This document shows, in pieces, positions 6,590 to 6,630 of a stretch of 6,630 nucleotides of DNA; position 1 is the stretch's first letter; every line of letters starts with the position of its first letter. The notes beneath the pieces are model-generated. The model made no database searches and was not told the DNA's origin. It saw only the letters and a list, made by a program, of their open reading frames with translations. The translations under genes and the position numbers were made by a program. This DNA is from Candidatus Aminicenantota bacterium (GTDB taxonomy: Bacteria > Acidobacteriota > Aminicenantia > S016-38), in contig JAMOUL010000280.1 in assembly GCA_027062035.1 (NCBI GenBank), forward strand, positions 1-6,630, read 5' to 3'.

Positions 6590-6630
6590 CACCGTCTATT
6601 CCAGATCCACAAATACCCCGAGGTCAACGG

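Noticed and set aside
6543..6595. Integron attC site or a transposon terminal repeat
   Set aside because: The GTTRRRY core of attC is not present at the stem ends, and no transposase or matching second end is in the window.
6587..6630. Possible start of a plus-strand gene (GTG, then HRLFQIHKYPEVN to the edge)
   Set aside because: Only 14 codons are visible, there is no Shine-Dalgarno, and the opposite strand is equally open, so neither can be preferred.
6596..6630. Possible 3' end of a convergent minus-strand gene (VDLGVFVDLE then TAG)
   Set aside because: Ten codons are too few to judge. It reads like protein and would fit a hairpin between convergent genes, but the overlapping plus-strand reading is as plausible.

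Overview
The window is bacterial, with a tight minus-strand operon (edge to 4706) diverging from a single plus-strand gene (4796-6541). Base composition is moderate to AT-rich. Coding is rich in AGA/AGG arginine and ATA isoleucine codons, and the proteins are rich in Lys, Glu, Ile and Phe. That pattern is common in thermophiles and in little-cultured deep lineages, but nothing here fixes a phylum. The presence of a SEDS-family protein implies a peptidoglycan-making cell.

Minus strand, in order of transcription: (1) a 527-residue soluble protein with a C-terminal FHA (phosphothreonine-reader) domain and an N-terminal region resembling the domain of actinobacterial FhaA; (2) an 819-residue polytopic membrane protein whose C-terminal half is a divergent FtsW/RodA/SpoVE (SEDS) glycosyltransferase, and whose N-terminal half carries extra membrane segments and two beta-rich, possibly FHA-derived domains; (3) a gene open for 223 codons to the left edge, starting with a membrane anchor followed by a cysteine-containing beta-rich region. 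Gene 3 occupies the place where a penicillin-binding transpeptidase would be expected. The genes are separated by 1 nt and by an 8-nt overlap, so they are very probably co-transcribed and translationally coupled. The order FHA, SEDS, (PBP?) recalls the actinobacterial fhaA-fhaB-pstP-rodA-pbpA-pknA-pknB cluster, but no kinase or phosphatase is in view.

The 89-bp divergent spacer (4707-4795) holds one recognisable sigma-70-type promoter for each direction. In both cases the predicted transcription start falls on or next to the start codon, so both mRNAs look leaderless. A 7-bp inverted repeat covers the -35 box of the operon promoter and is a candidate operator.

Plus strand: a complete CLC-family chloride channel or transporter with a C-terminal CBS pair. 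It keeps the gating glutamate but has Val at the usual 'proton glutamate' position. After it, the last 89 bases are GC- and CpG-rich and contain overlapping inverted repeats. No gene can be assigned with confidence between 6542 and 6630. No RNA genes, CRISPR arrays or insertion sequences were seen, and apart from the short edges no gap exceeds 90 bp.
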